From: Apostichopus japonicus
Taxonomy: Eukaryota; Echinodermata; Holothuroidea; Aspidochirotida; Stichopodidae
Reading direction: 5' to 3'
Assembly: GCF_037975245.1 (NCBI RefSeq)
Contig: NC_092569.1
Coordinates: 35,498,668 to 35,562,667, forward strand
Length of the DNA: 64,000 nucleotides
Below are positions 35,701 to 45,779 of this stretch, one piece after another (position 1 is the stretch's first letter; each line of letters begins with the position of its first letter). Both the position numbers and the translations under genes were made by a program. The notes beneath the pieces were generated by a model. It was not told where the DNA came from, made no database searches, and saw only the letters and a list, made by a program, of their open reading frames with translations.

Positions 35701-38700
35701 TCTCATTCCTTATCATTGTTACTTTTGAACTTCAAAGGTTAGGAGAAACAACTTTTTAGTTTCTATATATTTGTGTCTTCAGTGAAGCACTTAAACGGTA
35801 CCATGTAACTTATGGATCCAGAAAAAGGGTTTTCTTATGTAGTGCAAGTGATGTAGAACCAGAAATCAAATCTCAGTTTGGGATAAAGAAATTTCGGCTT
35901 CAGGTCTTTGATAAAGACTTTGACGACTGGGTGGACATTGACGGTGATATAGAAGAAGAGCAGATGGAAGATAAAGCAGTTAAACTGAATGTGATTGGTG
36001 AAAGAGATGAAGGTAAGTATAAATGCTTCTTGTACACGATTGCAAAAAGATTGTTGTCCAGAAAAATTTGCCTATCAGCAGCATGTTTATTACCATTTCA
36101 TGAAGGAGCCTTATTGGCATAATATGATGTGTGAACCCCATTTGGAACTTATTGGTACTTGGGTAGTTCCAAGGATAATATATGCACATAAAACATTCTT
36201 GTATGAATGTATGTACATTGTCATAACCTCTCCTCATGGCTTTCCCCCTACAGTAGTGGAAAGTTTTGGGATATTTGACAGGAGGAAGTCACTATAGTAT
36301 TCATATTTGAAATTTCAGGGAAGCTTTAAGATAAGAAATTATCACAGTCTGAAGGTATTCTGCAAGGGACAAATTGGTATGCCAAAGTTGAATACTACTT
36401 CAAATTTTCATTGTAACAGTTTACACTTTGCAATATCAATCAAAAAGCATTACTGTCTAATGAAAGTGCTAATCAATATCAAATTGGTTAGCAGTTGAAG
36501 ATTTAATAGTAAGTAGCAAATTGCAATGCAAATCCAGTTATTTTGTTTCTTGTACTTATGAGCAACACATATTTAATCTTTACATCCTGGGGTTTTGCAA
36601 ATTAGAAAAATAATTTATAATACATATTTTGGACACTCCTTTCCTTTGTCAGTTGCATGCCTCAGTGCCAGTTCATTTACAAGCTCTTCAAGTTCAGATG
36701 ACACCATTATATTGGCTGGAAATGAAAGAGATGTACCTTGTACCAGTGATGTTTCAGACAGGTAAGACATGTAACATTTCATGTTTGAATTATTATCCTA
36801 CCTTGACAGAAGCAAAAAAGAGCTTATTTAAGGGAATAAGCAGTTGCCCCAAACTAATTTGCAATATCAGCTAAACCTTGCAAATTTCTGGTGCTGACCT
36901 TACAATTATATTTTATGGCATTTTAGAACATAAATATTGCATATAAAAGACAAATCTAAGAGTTATGGTGCATGAATTCAACAATTCAGTAACAAAAACA
37001 TTGTCACATGAGTAGGAAGAGCCATAATAGAAATATTATACTACAGTATACTAATTCAAATCAGGGTGACTGCATTTTCTCTTTAAGCTATCACTACAAT
37101 ATATTAGGGTATGGGGGGTGGGGGGTTGGTGGAACTTGGTTGGTTAACAGTAAGTCCCACACATTCCCTAAAGAAGTTCAGTACAAAGCCCCTTATTTGA
37201 AGAGGCCATTTAATATGAAGTCACATTTTGCTAAGTACTGACATGCATGTTCAACAACTTACAGCTGAAGTAGTGAAAATCAAGCTGTTCAACCTGTGTC
37301 AAAGTATAATCTGTATTGTTCATGTAAAATTTGTTTAGGGTCACTTTATTGAAAGTGCTAATTCTATACATTTTGCTAATAAAGTTTTGTTTACCCTTTT
37401 TGCATGCTTGATAGTTTTCATGAAGAAGAAAAGTTCTTGCCATGGCCAAACAAGTTTGAGCTGCATCAAGATGATGTTAGGAGAGACATCTTGGTAGAAC
37501 TATTAAAAGGGGGACCTGTCAGCAACAGAATTAAATCTGCTGTAATCCAAGCTACATTTGACAAAATGTGTTTGTTTACTGTGTAAGTACCTTTCCCTAT
37601 TTGAATATTAATATTTTGTCTTTTCAATCACTAATGCTAAACCAGTGTAAATTTTTGCCTTCAAATGTCATACGCATGCATAATGCACAAGTCTTTGGAA
37701 TCTTGACTTTTCAACATCTCAGAATTACTAGCTTTGAAATATGTCAATGTGTAAGTATGCCATCTTTGAAATTGTGGTGTTATTTAACCTGGAACAATAA
37801 CACCTTTGGAAGCCTGTATTTTCGCATTTGATTTTTTGCATATAAAGACGTCATGTGTCAATAACCTACAGATTTTAATATTGTGGAACCTTGGAATGAT
37901 GTGGTTACAACTTTGTTAAAGTTCTGTTGATATTTTAACTTCAGATGGGGATATCCACATTACCAAAACAAACAAGCTCAGACAGCGACCTCAAATATAA
38001 AATCATAGCCTTTTAGCTGACTCAGCCTGTCTGGGGGGAATGGGGGTGCTAGGTAAGGTACTTAGTACAAGCAGGACTTGATGGTTAGTGGGTAAATGGG
38101 TGAACTTTTCACTGTTATTATTAAGTTGCAAAATAAGTTGTTGATATTATTTTAAAAATGTAATTTTTGGTGTTTGTGTGTGTAAGGTTTATTTCAATCC
38201 CAGATCAACATCAGACTAAAACAAGGAATTAAGAATTACATAGTAAAAACAAAACAATTTAGACAATATATCTTCAAGAATGATACAAGAGACCACTATA
38301 GAGATGGTCCGCAGTATCCCGTAACATAAGAAATTTCTATTATGGGAGATCATTGGGCCTGTATGAGTCTCACCCAACCAAGCCCTGTCCTGCTGATATG
38401 AAGGTTAAAAACTGGAGCTTTTGGAGCCCCAGACAGTACCATCTTTTCCTTTCACTCCACATTTTAAAAAGGCTCCCCCAATATACTAAATCCCCCCCAA
38501 AAGAGTTGGTTAAGTGGGTAATTGCCCCCCCCCCTCCTAAATTTTACAGCTGGCACTAACCCTGTATGTGAATCAACTATAAAGTGATATTCTTTTTTGT
38601 AGGTATCCTACTACAGATCAATACAATACAGCAGCTAAAGCAGTCATAAAGTCCTTTCCAAACTTGGCAATCAAATTACCATTCTGTGAGCCTTATGTAA

Positions 38701-41700
38701 GTATATGATTAAGCTCTTCATTTATTATCTAGAAGGTGGGCGTATATGTACATATAAAAAGCACCTGACTAGATTGTGTAATTTCGACTACTTTGTACAA
38801 AACTACCACTACTAATGGTATCAGTCAAATTGGTGCTTTTCAGGTAGACAGGAGACTATTTTCACTGTATTTGCTTAATTGTCAAAAGCCATTTTTATAT
38901 CCAGTAGCTGGTGCTAGTGAAGAACTATGTACAGCTGGATCTTTTTAATAAAGACATCAAATGATGGGGCATTCAAAACTAGATTGTTTCTCCTGCCATT
39001 TCAAGGGCAAAATCTTACATCCACTATAGATTAATTTTGCTGTTGGTTTGTAAAAGTACTTTTCAGTTTGAGGGAACTTAACTGGGTGGATGCAAGGGTT
39101 GAACTGCTGCAGCACAGGGTGGGTGGGGGAGGGGGGGATATTGTAGTCTGGGGTCTTGTATACATGCAGATGTTTGCACATTAGCCCCCTCCTGTGACAT
39201 ATATGTATACATACATATTCATATAATTTACTGGCCTACCTGAGAAGATGCATGAACCAGTACACATTGTGCATGCATCTGACATGAATGTCCAGATGTG
39301 CATGCTTGTAAGATCAAGGTGTCTACTCTTTAAAATGGGTGAGGTGACATGATGAAACATGTGCATAAATTACATTGTGAGGTTGCCGAGTTTTATACCT
39401 AACAATAGTGTTGAAGTTTAATTTGAATTGTTCAGCTGTTTTTAAGACCTTGTAACAAAATTACAATATACTTTGTGTTCAAGTGTTCATCACAATTTCA
39501 TAGCTCTTTAAATTACAAGTCCAGACTGAAGAAAGGTATTTTAACAGAATATGTAACATTGATATCAGATTATCTCATCATACTGCAGCTTCCATTCATT
39601 TTTGCATCTTGGTTTTGTAGGATGCATTGAAAAATGCACTCAAAGATAAGTTCAGAAATGAGAGGAGACACATGACGAGGGATGTAGTTGTGAAGAAGAG
39701 GAAGACATCTACACATGCAACAACTGACGAGGGAGAACGAAAAGACGGAGCTGATTGGACTCTACCTGAGGGTGAAACAGAGGAGACTATCAAACTGCAC
39801 ATTAAGGAACTACAAAAGGAATCAACAAAGAAAAAACAAGACAAGAACAAAATTAAGTCATTAATGGCACTGACATTTGGAGAGAGAAGGAGACTTGTAC
39901 TTGAGGAGAAACCACCAATAGCAGAAATCAGAGGCAAATTTCCTACTCTATTTTGTGCAGAACAGGTAATTTCAAACATATGATTCCTAATTATTAAGAC
40001 TTATGATTATAATGTTCTACACTGGAAATTGTTGGTTTGACGAAATCATAAGCCAATGTTAAGGCTTGTGTATGTAAGGGTGAATGAACTTGTGTTCATG
40101 CTGCATAGCTTGCTCTCAGGATTTCTCAGGAAGGGAAGCTTCCTTGAATCATAGCTGATATTCATGAAACACAGTGCAAATAAGTGTTAAAATTGTCAGT
40201 TACTGGCTTCTTAAAAATCCCTTAGAATGTTGATTGCATTTGGTTAGTAGATGATTCCTACCTTTTTTAGTTCAAGAATCATTTGAGGTAGACAAAGTTC
40301 AAGGAAAAGGGTCATGAGTGCATTTTGCCACAAATTAACCTGCCAAGTGAGCTTATCATAGCTGTTTTATTTACCATGGAAGAAACACATTGTTAGCTTT
40401 GACAGGGACTTTCAAAAAGTAGGTGAATCTAAATACCATGGATGATATGTAAGAGTATTTGAATGTTTAGAATTTCTACTAAAATAGAGGTTTGACTGAA
40501 GAAAATCATGAATAACTGCCAAAACAAGATTCTTTTACTGACTTAATGATCTAACACGAATACTTGGCTGAAAGTTCCTGTTTGAAAGTTATTTATTAAT
40601 ACAATGTCATTATCATCCTTTTTATTACCTTAATTCATAGATCATAGAAGATTTTTCAGCCATCATCAGTTGGGATGCAGTGTCGGAGATGTTCTACAAA
40701 AATCTTGATGACATTGCAGCAAAGATCATCACCTACAACACAAATCACTCAAAGGGCACTCTTCGATTCCTTGTTGAATACAACAACTTTATTCAGCAAT
40801 TGACAGAAAAAGACAAAAGGGGTAAGTTAACATCTCAAAGTGCTGAGTTAATTACCAAAAATAATAAAAAAGTTTACTATTATGTAGACTAGGAGATATG
40901 TCTTAACAGTTTCAGTTGAGACAAGCATTTTGTCAGCTTCTTAAAATATAAATTAGTTAAACTGATGGCAGATGTTTGAAAACTTAAAAAAAAATCCAAG
41001 GTCTTTCAAGATAATGAAGAAAAATGTGGCCAATCCTGTTTCATATATACAGGATAATCTGAGCAAGGAGACAAGTTGTGACCATATGAGGCAAAGTAGC
41101 AACAGTGTCGTCATTGGATGAATTAGATGGTTTACTGAATCCTGCAATAAAACATTAATTAAGGAACACTTCAATGTAGTTATTTTTAAGAGTGCAGAGA
41201 TAAAACTGCATTGATACACTACATCAACTTACTAAATCATTATGTTATTTTCAGGAAATCAGCATGAAATTTTTTACTGCTGTGTTACATTTTACATTCA
41301 TTTACACTGAATGAAGACAATAACTTCAGTGTTTATTTCTGCTACAGATGCTACATGGACTGCAGCTCTCTGGATACTACCTGGCTTCCTGAAAGAAGAT
41401 CGCAACTTTCTGTTTATAAACAGTGATGATGATGTAAGCTTCCCATTTTAATAACCCTTTCATTAGTTGGTGTATTATTTGTAAACTTGCAAAAGATGTA
41501 AAGAGTAATATGTCGATAACCCTTCTAAGGCCAAAGAAATCTATGCAATGCTGATCGGGGTGTGTGTGAGGCCTCGGTTTGTAAACACTATACCTCAAGA
41601 AGTGAAAGATGGTTTGCACTTCAAGAGTAATATGTAGATAGCCCTGGTGAGCAGATGATCCCTATTTTTTCTTTGAATTAAAAGATAACACAAGGTAACC

Positions 41701-42561
41701 CTTGGTGAGTAGGTGGTTCTTCCTGTTTTTGATTGTGGTCAGAGGTCATTTGAGATCAACAAACATGAAAACGTGAACCCTTTAATTACCACCACATATC
41801 ATGAATTGAATTTAGGTAGCATTTGGTAAGTAGCAAATCCCGAATGTTTTGTATGGAGGTCACAGTTCACTTGTCTTCAATTAGAGCCAAGTCTTAATAA
41901 AGTTGATCGCTGAAGAAATGATAGTTGGTTTCAAATTCAATCTTCTTATATAGGCACCTATTATTCGATACTCTAAGGCCAATGGCACTTCTGGTGATAT
42001 CAGGTCAGCACGGTGGAAGTTGGAAAATATGCCATCTAATGTTGCTTCATAATGGCAAGGAATCACTAAGTTATTTGACATTCTGGTTTATATATACCCT
42101 GAGTTATAGAAACATTCGCAATATTCATTTATAGCTAGAAATGATGCTTATTCAAATCAGCTCCCAAGTAATATTATCAAATGCAAGTTTAGTGTATGTG
42201 ATTCTGAAGAAGCTGGATTACCTTTGAAAATGTGTTATCAGGAATTAATCATCCTATTTATTTCATTGTTTGATAGGTTAGCTCGGATGTTGAAATCAGC
42301 ACACCGGTCATAACATACACTGGGGATCCGCTGGACCCATCAAACATAACAATCATTGCAGAAAACGAAAAATGCAGTACTGCAGCATCTTTCCCTGAGG
42401 CAGTTCTAATCCTGCTGGCAACATATTATGTTTTCAACATACAGTATAACGGCAAAGTAAAAGGAACACTGACATTTCTGCAAAATGTTCTGCTGCAATG
42501 CAAAGACAAGGGGAAATTGCCTCAAAAGATCATTTCATTAATTGCAAAACTTCAAGCATGA
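32784..42561 (+). CDS. SAMD3-like protein gene carried by the element (9 exons, predicted 502 aa)
   Basis: Exons 32,784-32,794; 35,783-36,012; 36,653-36,761; 37,415-37,582; 38,603-38,696; 39,621-39,965; 40,641-40,821; 41,348-41,433; 42,277-42,561 total 1,509 nt and join in frame at every junction. The leader exon encodes only MSQ and part of Val before a GTAAGT donor. Residues about 5-78 look like a ubiquitin/PB1-type fold; 85-97 are a Ser-rich linker; then PWPNKFEL near 126, YPTTDQYNTAAKAV near 173, a basic linker, RRRLVLEEKPP and FPTLFCAEQ before 319, and a compact C-terminal domain. This order recalls the multicopy proteins named 'SAMD3-like' in fish and invertebrates; no SAM domain is visible. 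Function unknown; as element cargo it may bind the ends (TnpA-like), which is inference. The first junction is the least certain. Confidence 0.75.
33091..35673 (+). CDS. C2H2-finger, putative nuclease-like protein of the element (860 codons), nested in SAMD3-like intron 1
   Basis: Single long exon. Finger 1 is C26-x2-C29...H43-x4-H48; finger 2 is canonical, C58-x4-C63-x12-H76-x4-H81. The core has MDNLAAHQLGG (D427), a CRFC knuckle (C447, C450), PDPAHDLLEG (D514, H517, D518, E521) and MRFEAKHAYFK (E681). From memory these motifs recur in multicopy, unnamed, transposon-like proteins of fish and invertebrates. D427, D514/D518 and E681 are a guess at a DDE-type triad, not established. The likely role is the transposase of the 15.3-kb element. 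The start may instead be the ATG at 33,157, which directly follows an acceptor-like ccttgcag. The ORF is intact with no internal stop. The TnpD-like position inside another gene's intron implies alternative splicing or an internal promoter. Confidence 0.85.
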   Translation: MPSHPNKAYQGFVRLGLMASLQMQSCSICNTFRTITFKKLLHHIRFSHSIEPNFSIRCGIDGCERKYRVFSTFYSHLRKFHKRVFDVNIRHDSNSGGHEDTEVGTSLVTENIGLEVDDVTHNSHKNSLAESTGISAIDAAALGDGSHIREIGERSTERDFALFILGMKEKHKLPLTVTNSIILELSELIYNSSRDDSTEIKEKLSASGFTVAKNPDIFNFIDEKFEKKNNIFEKLASDYKQTAFYKEHFGLVEPVEHVLGSTCGKDDTFIYVPLLDTLKSLLSHDDILAEVLKSRSRHGDKRYEDYCDGEAFQNHPLFSLEPHALQVHFYYDDFGVVNPLRNKANSYKVAAFYFVLGNLSPKFRSKLSSIQLVCLCCTRLIKQYGFGKVLKPLLEDVKVLESKGVTITTLNQEEFTFKGCISLVSMDNLAAHQLGGFQQHFHAGRICRFCMASSNDIQDHFDSSSLIERTSVGHKHQVQLVMENQGLRHVYGVASKSVLSDLQYFDVISCLPPDPAHDLLEGLVPELMTKVVTTFIQDGFFTLESFNSALKLFPFGKSDQKSKPTCNTTANLGSFKIKQTASQTWCLMRLLPLIIGSSIPEGNEYWELFLSLMDICEITFAPSIPCEMVAYLEYLVHGFLVALKELFPEDRIKPKSHYLLHYPRSILKYGPLVHCWTMRFEAKHAYFKEIANRQKNRRNLCKTLARRHQLLMCYYGAGQNFLDDKMTSNSGGDIQKLHQFCDGIQRALKSQFPSIEEVHTLAFVELHSSLYAKGCCMVLEARENRLHEFGKIDAIFIKGGKVYFVLMVLRTIGYSQHFHSYVLCFQQKWVIFAYEDFACHLPLSIYTNQNQRMVTLKYFV
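35783..36012 (+). CDS. SAMD3-like exon 2: ubiquitin/PB1-like domain
   Basis: Acceptor gtcttcag, donor gtaagt. Encodes RYHVTYGSRKRVFLC, then FGIKKFRLQVFDKDFDDWVD and KAVKLNVIG, a beta-alpha-beta pattern like PB1/UBL folds. It begins only 109 bases after the stop of the C2H2 ORF. Confidence 0.75.
36653..36761 (+). CDS. SAMD3-like exon 3: serine-rich linker
   Basis: Phase 1-2. Encodes SASSFTSSSSSDDTIILAGN, a low-complexity linker of the kind found at this place in SAMD3-like proteins. Donor gtaaga. Confidence 0.7.
37415..37582 (+). CDS. SAMD3-like exon 4
   Basis: Phase 2-2, 168 nt. Contains KFLPWPNKFELHQDDVRRDI; the WPxxFxL opening followed by a helical segment matches the start of the conserved SAMD3-like core. 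Confidence 0.8.
38603..38696 (+). CDS. SAMD3-like exon 5
   Basis: Phase 2-0, 94 nt. YPTTDQYNTAAKAVIKSFPN, the conserved 'YPT..QY..' helix motif. Acceptor tttttgtag, donor gtaagt. Confidence 0.8.
39621..39965 (+). CDS. SAMD3-like exon 6
   Basis: 345 nt, phase 0-0. Starts DALKNALKDKFRNERRH, a Lys/Arg-rich linker, a Trp-containing acidic piece (DWTLPEGETEET), then ERRRLVLEEKPPI and KFPTLFCAEQ. Confidence 0.85.
40641..40821 (+). CDS. SAMD3-like exon 7
   Basis: 181 nt, phase 0-1. IIEDFSAIISWDAVSEMFYK then a helical region ending EKDKRG. Donor gtaagt. Confidence 0.82.
41348..41433 (+). CDS. SAMD3-like exon 8
   Basis: 86 nt, phase 1-0. DATWTAALWILPGFLKEDRN then FLFINSDDD. Acceptor tgctacag, donor gtaagc. 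Confidence 0.8.
42277..42561 (+). CDS. SAMD3-like exon 9 with stop
   Basis: 285 nt. VITYTGDPLDPSNITIIAEN, then SFPEAVLILLATYYVFNIQY and a basic C terminus ending IAKLQA. This is the conserved C-terminal domain of SAMD3-like proteins. AATAAA signals follow at 43,107 and 43,368. Confidence 0.85.
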   Translation, partial: VSSDVEISTPVITYTGDPLDPSNITIIAENEKCSTAASFPEAVLILLATYYVFNIQYNGKVKGTLTFLQNVLLQCKDKGKLPQKIISLIAKLQA

Positions 42562-44735
42562 TTTATTTCATTTTGTGACTTTTCTTCAAGTTCTATTGTT
42601 TTTCTGTTATTTGTTGACCCAGAATTATTGTTAGTTATGTTTTTCAGATTGTTTGCTGGATTTGCATAGTGTTGTTTTCAGGGATTTAGTTTGTTAGCAC
42701 AATTTTACAAGACAAATAATGTGTAAAATGATAATTTGGGTAATTCTTAATACACTTAAATGATATATAATACTAAACATTACAATATTGGTGAAACAGT
42801 GAGATCAGGGGCAACTACAAGTTTGAAGTGCTGTGACATGCCTTGTTATGACGAAGAGCAAAGTTGGGGGCGAAAATTTAGTTGGAACACTAATGCAACT
42901 TTATAAAAGGTGTCATATAGTAAAGTCAATAATAAGCTGTTAATACAATTAGAACTGGGTGTAATAAGAAGGCCAAACAGCAATTAGTTGATATTAAGCA
43001 AATTATCTAAGCCAGTAAATTTTTTATACATTCAAACCAAGATTGATGAGCATTAAGAATAGCAAATTGTGTACAGTAATATTTTGTGATAAATTGTGGG
43101 GTCTACAATAAACATAGAGGGGTATAGTGATTAAGGTTTAACGTTCAGCCTAGTTGAAGCAAGCTTAGTGTAGACTAATTGTATGCTAGTCTTCCTCAGT
43201 TAGCCTCGGTTACACTCAACACAGATGGTTAATGGTGATCATTCACAATCATAGGCCTAAACTTAAGCATCACCGTATCTTTGCTCGATTTGATTTTGTT
43301 TTTGTCAATTTATACCAAGACCAGGAAGTTGTTATCGATAATCTTTGTAATGCTTGATGCACATATAAATAAAATCATGGAGACAATTGCTGGAACAATT
43401 AGATCAGTGACAAGAAAGTTCCATATATTGTGGCTTGTTCTGTCACAACAAAATTTGGTTGGTGGGGTGGGGGTGGTGCACATAAACATGCACCACTCTA
43501 ATGCAACTTTTTGAGTGTACTGTTGTATTCAAGATAAATCAACATGAAATGTTAAAGCACTAAGAACTGTATAATTAATCATACATTAGAGTTAAGGTAT
43601 GTTTTAGAGTTATTAATTTACAACTTAGTAACATACAGGTCTTATCATGTAAACCTTTATTGTGTTGATGCAACATTCATGGTCAGTGAGAACTGATGGG
43701 TTTGATCATAAACAAAAGCATGTTGATGTACCTGCATTGATTTGCAAAGTTAGTTGTTTACATACAAATTGTTTTTATTAGTAAGTTATTATTGTTTATC
43801 CCAATATTCTCCAAGTTTCTCAATTTTTTGCTGAGCCATTTTATAAAAGTGGGAGTTATGGTCTTTTTTACCAATGTTATGCCAAAGTAATGCACTTTTT
43901 GAGTGATACCAGATTTTTAAGGTGACAGTGATACAGCATAATCATAACAGACAACCTGAAAGTAATATTTGTGGTCAATAGAGATTTATGTTAATGTTAA
44001 AAGATTGGCACACCTTAATTTTACAAATGTATTCATCGATGTAAATGAAAATTGTTACATGGTTTAATACCTGACATGCCTAGTAATGGGTTGTGGCAGT
44101 TTCTAATTGTTGAGAAAATGTGATCATACATTAGTAAATGTAACATTTTTTAGTCAAGGTTTTACTAGTATACACATATGTTACCAACTTTAAGTGTTGC
44201 TTCACCATATTGTACATTATGCATGAATATTCCTAGATTGATATAAACATGCTATTGCATTGATTATTCATATCACGTTTATGCAGTGTAGTATTCATGT
44301 TTGAAGTTTCTAGTTTTCTCCTAATTTAACATTCTTACCCATTATATTAATTCAAGAATCTGCACAATTAAATTGCATTGTGTTATGTAGCCCAATGAAG
44401 GTATGCTGTGTTGGCCAAATATGGTCATCTTTGCTTAAAATTCTGAACTGTTTTTATTACCACTCTTGAGGAAATTTTTCTCACTGAGACATTCAGTCAT
44501 CTTGTGTGCTCAATGTAGAATGTCTGTGAACCATTGGAGGGTAGTGACCTCCAGGAAAGTATTCTTTGAAAACATCTAGCGATTATAGCATGCTATAATT
44601 TTGGGCCAATACAGAATACCTTTAATATAATTGTAAATTATGTGCAGCAGCATCAAAGAGGTAGTTGTACATCTTAAGCATAATAGTACCAAAAGATCTA
44701 ATGGAATAATCCCACACATCAACACAACTAAGTCA
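42562..44735. other. 3' noncoding part of the element
   Basis: AT-rich DNA between the SAMD3-like stop and the 77-bp repeats. Only the two AATAAA signals and a G-rich patch at 43,460-43,475 stand out. Confidence 0.6.
43107..43373 (+). promoter_or_regulatory. Candidate polyadenylation signals of the element's transcript
   Basis: AATAAA at 43,107-43,112 and 43,368-43,373, about 550 and 810 bases after the SAMD3-like stop. Confidence 0.4.
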
Positions 44736-45455
44736 TAAATTTACACCTATATTGTTTAAAAGTAACCAAATAGTGGGTAAATGTGAGTCTTGCTTAGCAA
44801 CTCAAATAATGGTAAATTGACACCTAAGTTGTGTTAAAGTAACCAAATAGTGGGTAAATGTAAATCCTGCATAGCAACACAAATATGGGTAAATTCACAC
44901 CTAAATTGTGTCAAAGTAACCAAATAGTGGGTAAATGTAAATCCTGCATAGCAACACAAATATGGGCAAATTCACACCTAAGTTGTGTTAAAGTAACCAA
45001 ATAGTGGGTAAATGTAAATCCTGCATAGCAACACAAATATGGGTAAATCGACACCTAAATTGTGTTAAAGTAACCAAATAGTGGGTAAATGTAAATCCTG
45101 CATAGCAACACAAATATGGGTAAATTCACACCTAAATTGTGTTAAAGTAACCAAATAGTGGGTAAATGTAAATCCTGCATAGCAACACAAATATGGGTAA
45201 ATTCACACCTAAATTGTGTTAAAGTAATCAAATAGTGGGTAAATGTAAATCCTGCATAGCAACACAATAAAGGGTAAACTTACAAATAAATTGTGTAAAA
45301 GTAACCAAATAGTGGGTAAATGTAAATCCTGCATAGCAACACAATAATGGGTAAATTCACACCTAAATTGTGTAAAAGAAACCAAATAGTGGGTAAATGT
45401 AAATCCTGCATAGCGACACAATAAAGGGTAAATGCACATCTAAATGTGGTTATAA
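44736..45455. repeat. 77-bp tandem repeats (about 9 copies) near the right end of the element
   Basis: The block AATAGTGGGTAAATG recurs at 44,771, 44,848, 44,925 and 45,002 and onward at 77-bp steps; units are very alike, with edge units more diverged. They carry GGGTAAA and ACAC/GTGT motifs also seen, scattered, at the left end. Subterminal repeats of this kind bind the accessory protein in En/Spm; that function here is inference. Confidence 0.9.
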
Positions 45456-45513
45456 ATACCCATACTTTGTGTCCACATGCGGGATTTACATTTACCCTAT
45501 TTTGGGGTAAATA

Positions 45514-45535
45514 AACCCTTTTAGTTTTTACAGTG
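45514..45535 (-). repeat. Right terminal inverted repeat of the 15.3-kb element
   Basis: On the minus strand: CACTGTAAAAACTAAAAGGG plus two bases. It ends two bases before the interrupted fibrinogen codon. Confidence 0.85.
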
Positions 45536-45779
45536 TACGTTCCTCGAGTAGAGCCGTCGTAGTCTCCGTTGAGATTTGAATAACCACAGTAACGACAGTA
45601 ACTGCCATCAGGGTAATAATAGCAATAGTAATCATAACGGCAGTAACTATAATAATAATAATAATAACGGTACCACCAGCCACCGCGATGTCCCTCCGCA
45701 CAGTCGTAACTACTACCGTCGTTGTCCTGGTCTTTTGTACTGAATTGTCTATTGTTGTTATAAGACAAACGATCATAAC
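45536..45779 (-). CDS. Gene B exon 10, 5' part: fibrinogen calcium-site region with a Tyr/Cys-rich insertion
   Basis: The acceptor ttttttgcag is followed in phase 1 by GYDRLSYNNNRQFSTKDQDN, then DGSSYDCAEGHRGGWWY: the calcium-binding loop and third cysteine of a FReD. About 25 extra residues rich in Tyr and Cys (45,589-45,669) separate WWY from CGYSNLNG, where most FReDs have about two residues. The exon stops making sense at 45,536, where the transposon begins. Read on into the element, the frame stays open to a stop at 45,280-45,282. Confidence 0.88.

Larger units (their letters stand above)
30211..45535. mobile_element. 15.3-kb two-gene DNA transposon with CACT ends inserted in gene B
   Basis: Left end CACTCTAAAAAATAAACGGG and inverted right end CACTGTAAAAACTAAAAGGG agree at 17 of 20 positions. 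Flanks read ...ATGTA|element|TACGTT..., so the target duplication is TA, or GTAC if the element is taken as one base shorter at each end. Both readings give the same empty site, which restores the fibrinogen reading frame exactly. Cargo on the plus strand: a multi-exon SAMD3-like gene with an 860-codon C2H2 ORF in its first intron. GGGTAA-type inverted motifs lie near both ends, and 77-bp repeats near the right end. Terminal CACTG, subterminal repeats and nested genes resemble CACTA/En-Spm (CMC) elements, but the short target duplication and unrecognised transposase leave the superfamily open. Confidence 0.88.

Noticed and set aside
33091-36012. The C2H2 ORF and the SAMD3-like exons as one fused protein by splicing near 35,660
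   Set aside because: It needs a weak AA|GTACTT donor. The leader exon at 32,784 with a strong GTAAGT donor fits the phase better, though only cDNA can settle it.
45280-45535. Open frame after the fibrinogen motif taken as the natural C terminus of gene B
   Set aside because: It runs through a terminal inverted repeat and 77-bp tandem units, and the true fibrinogen end is found in frame on the other side of the element.
30211-45535. Firm naming of the element as CACTA/EnSpm
   Set aside because: Ends and layout fit, but the target duplication is not clearly 3 bp and no TNP2-type transposase domain was recognised.
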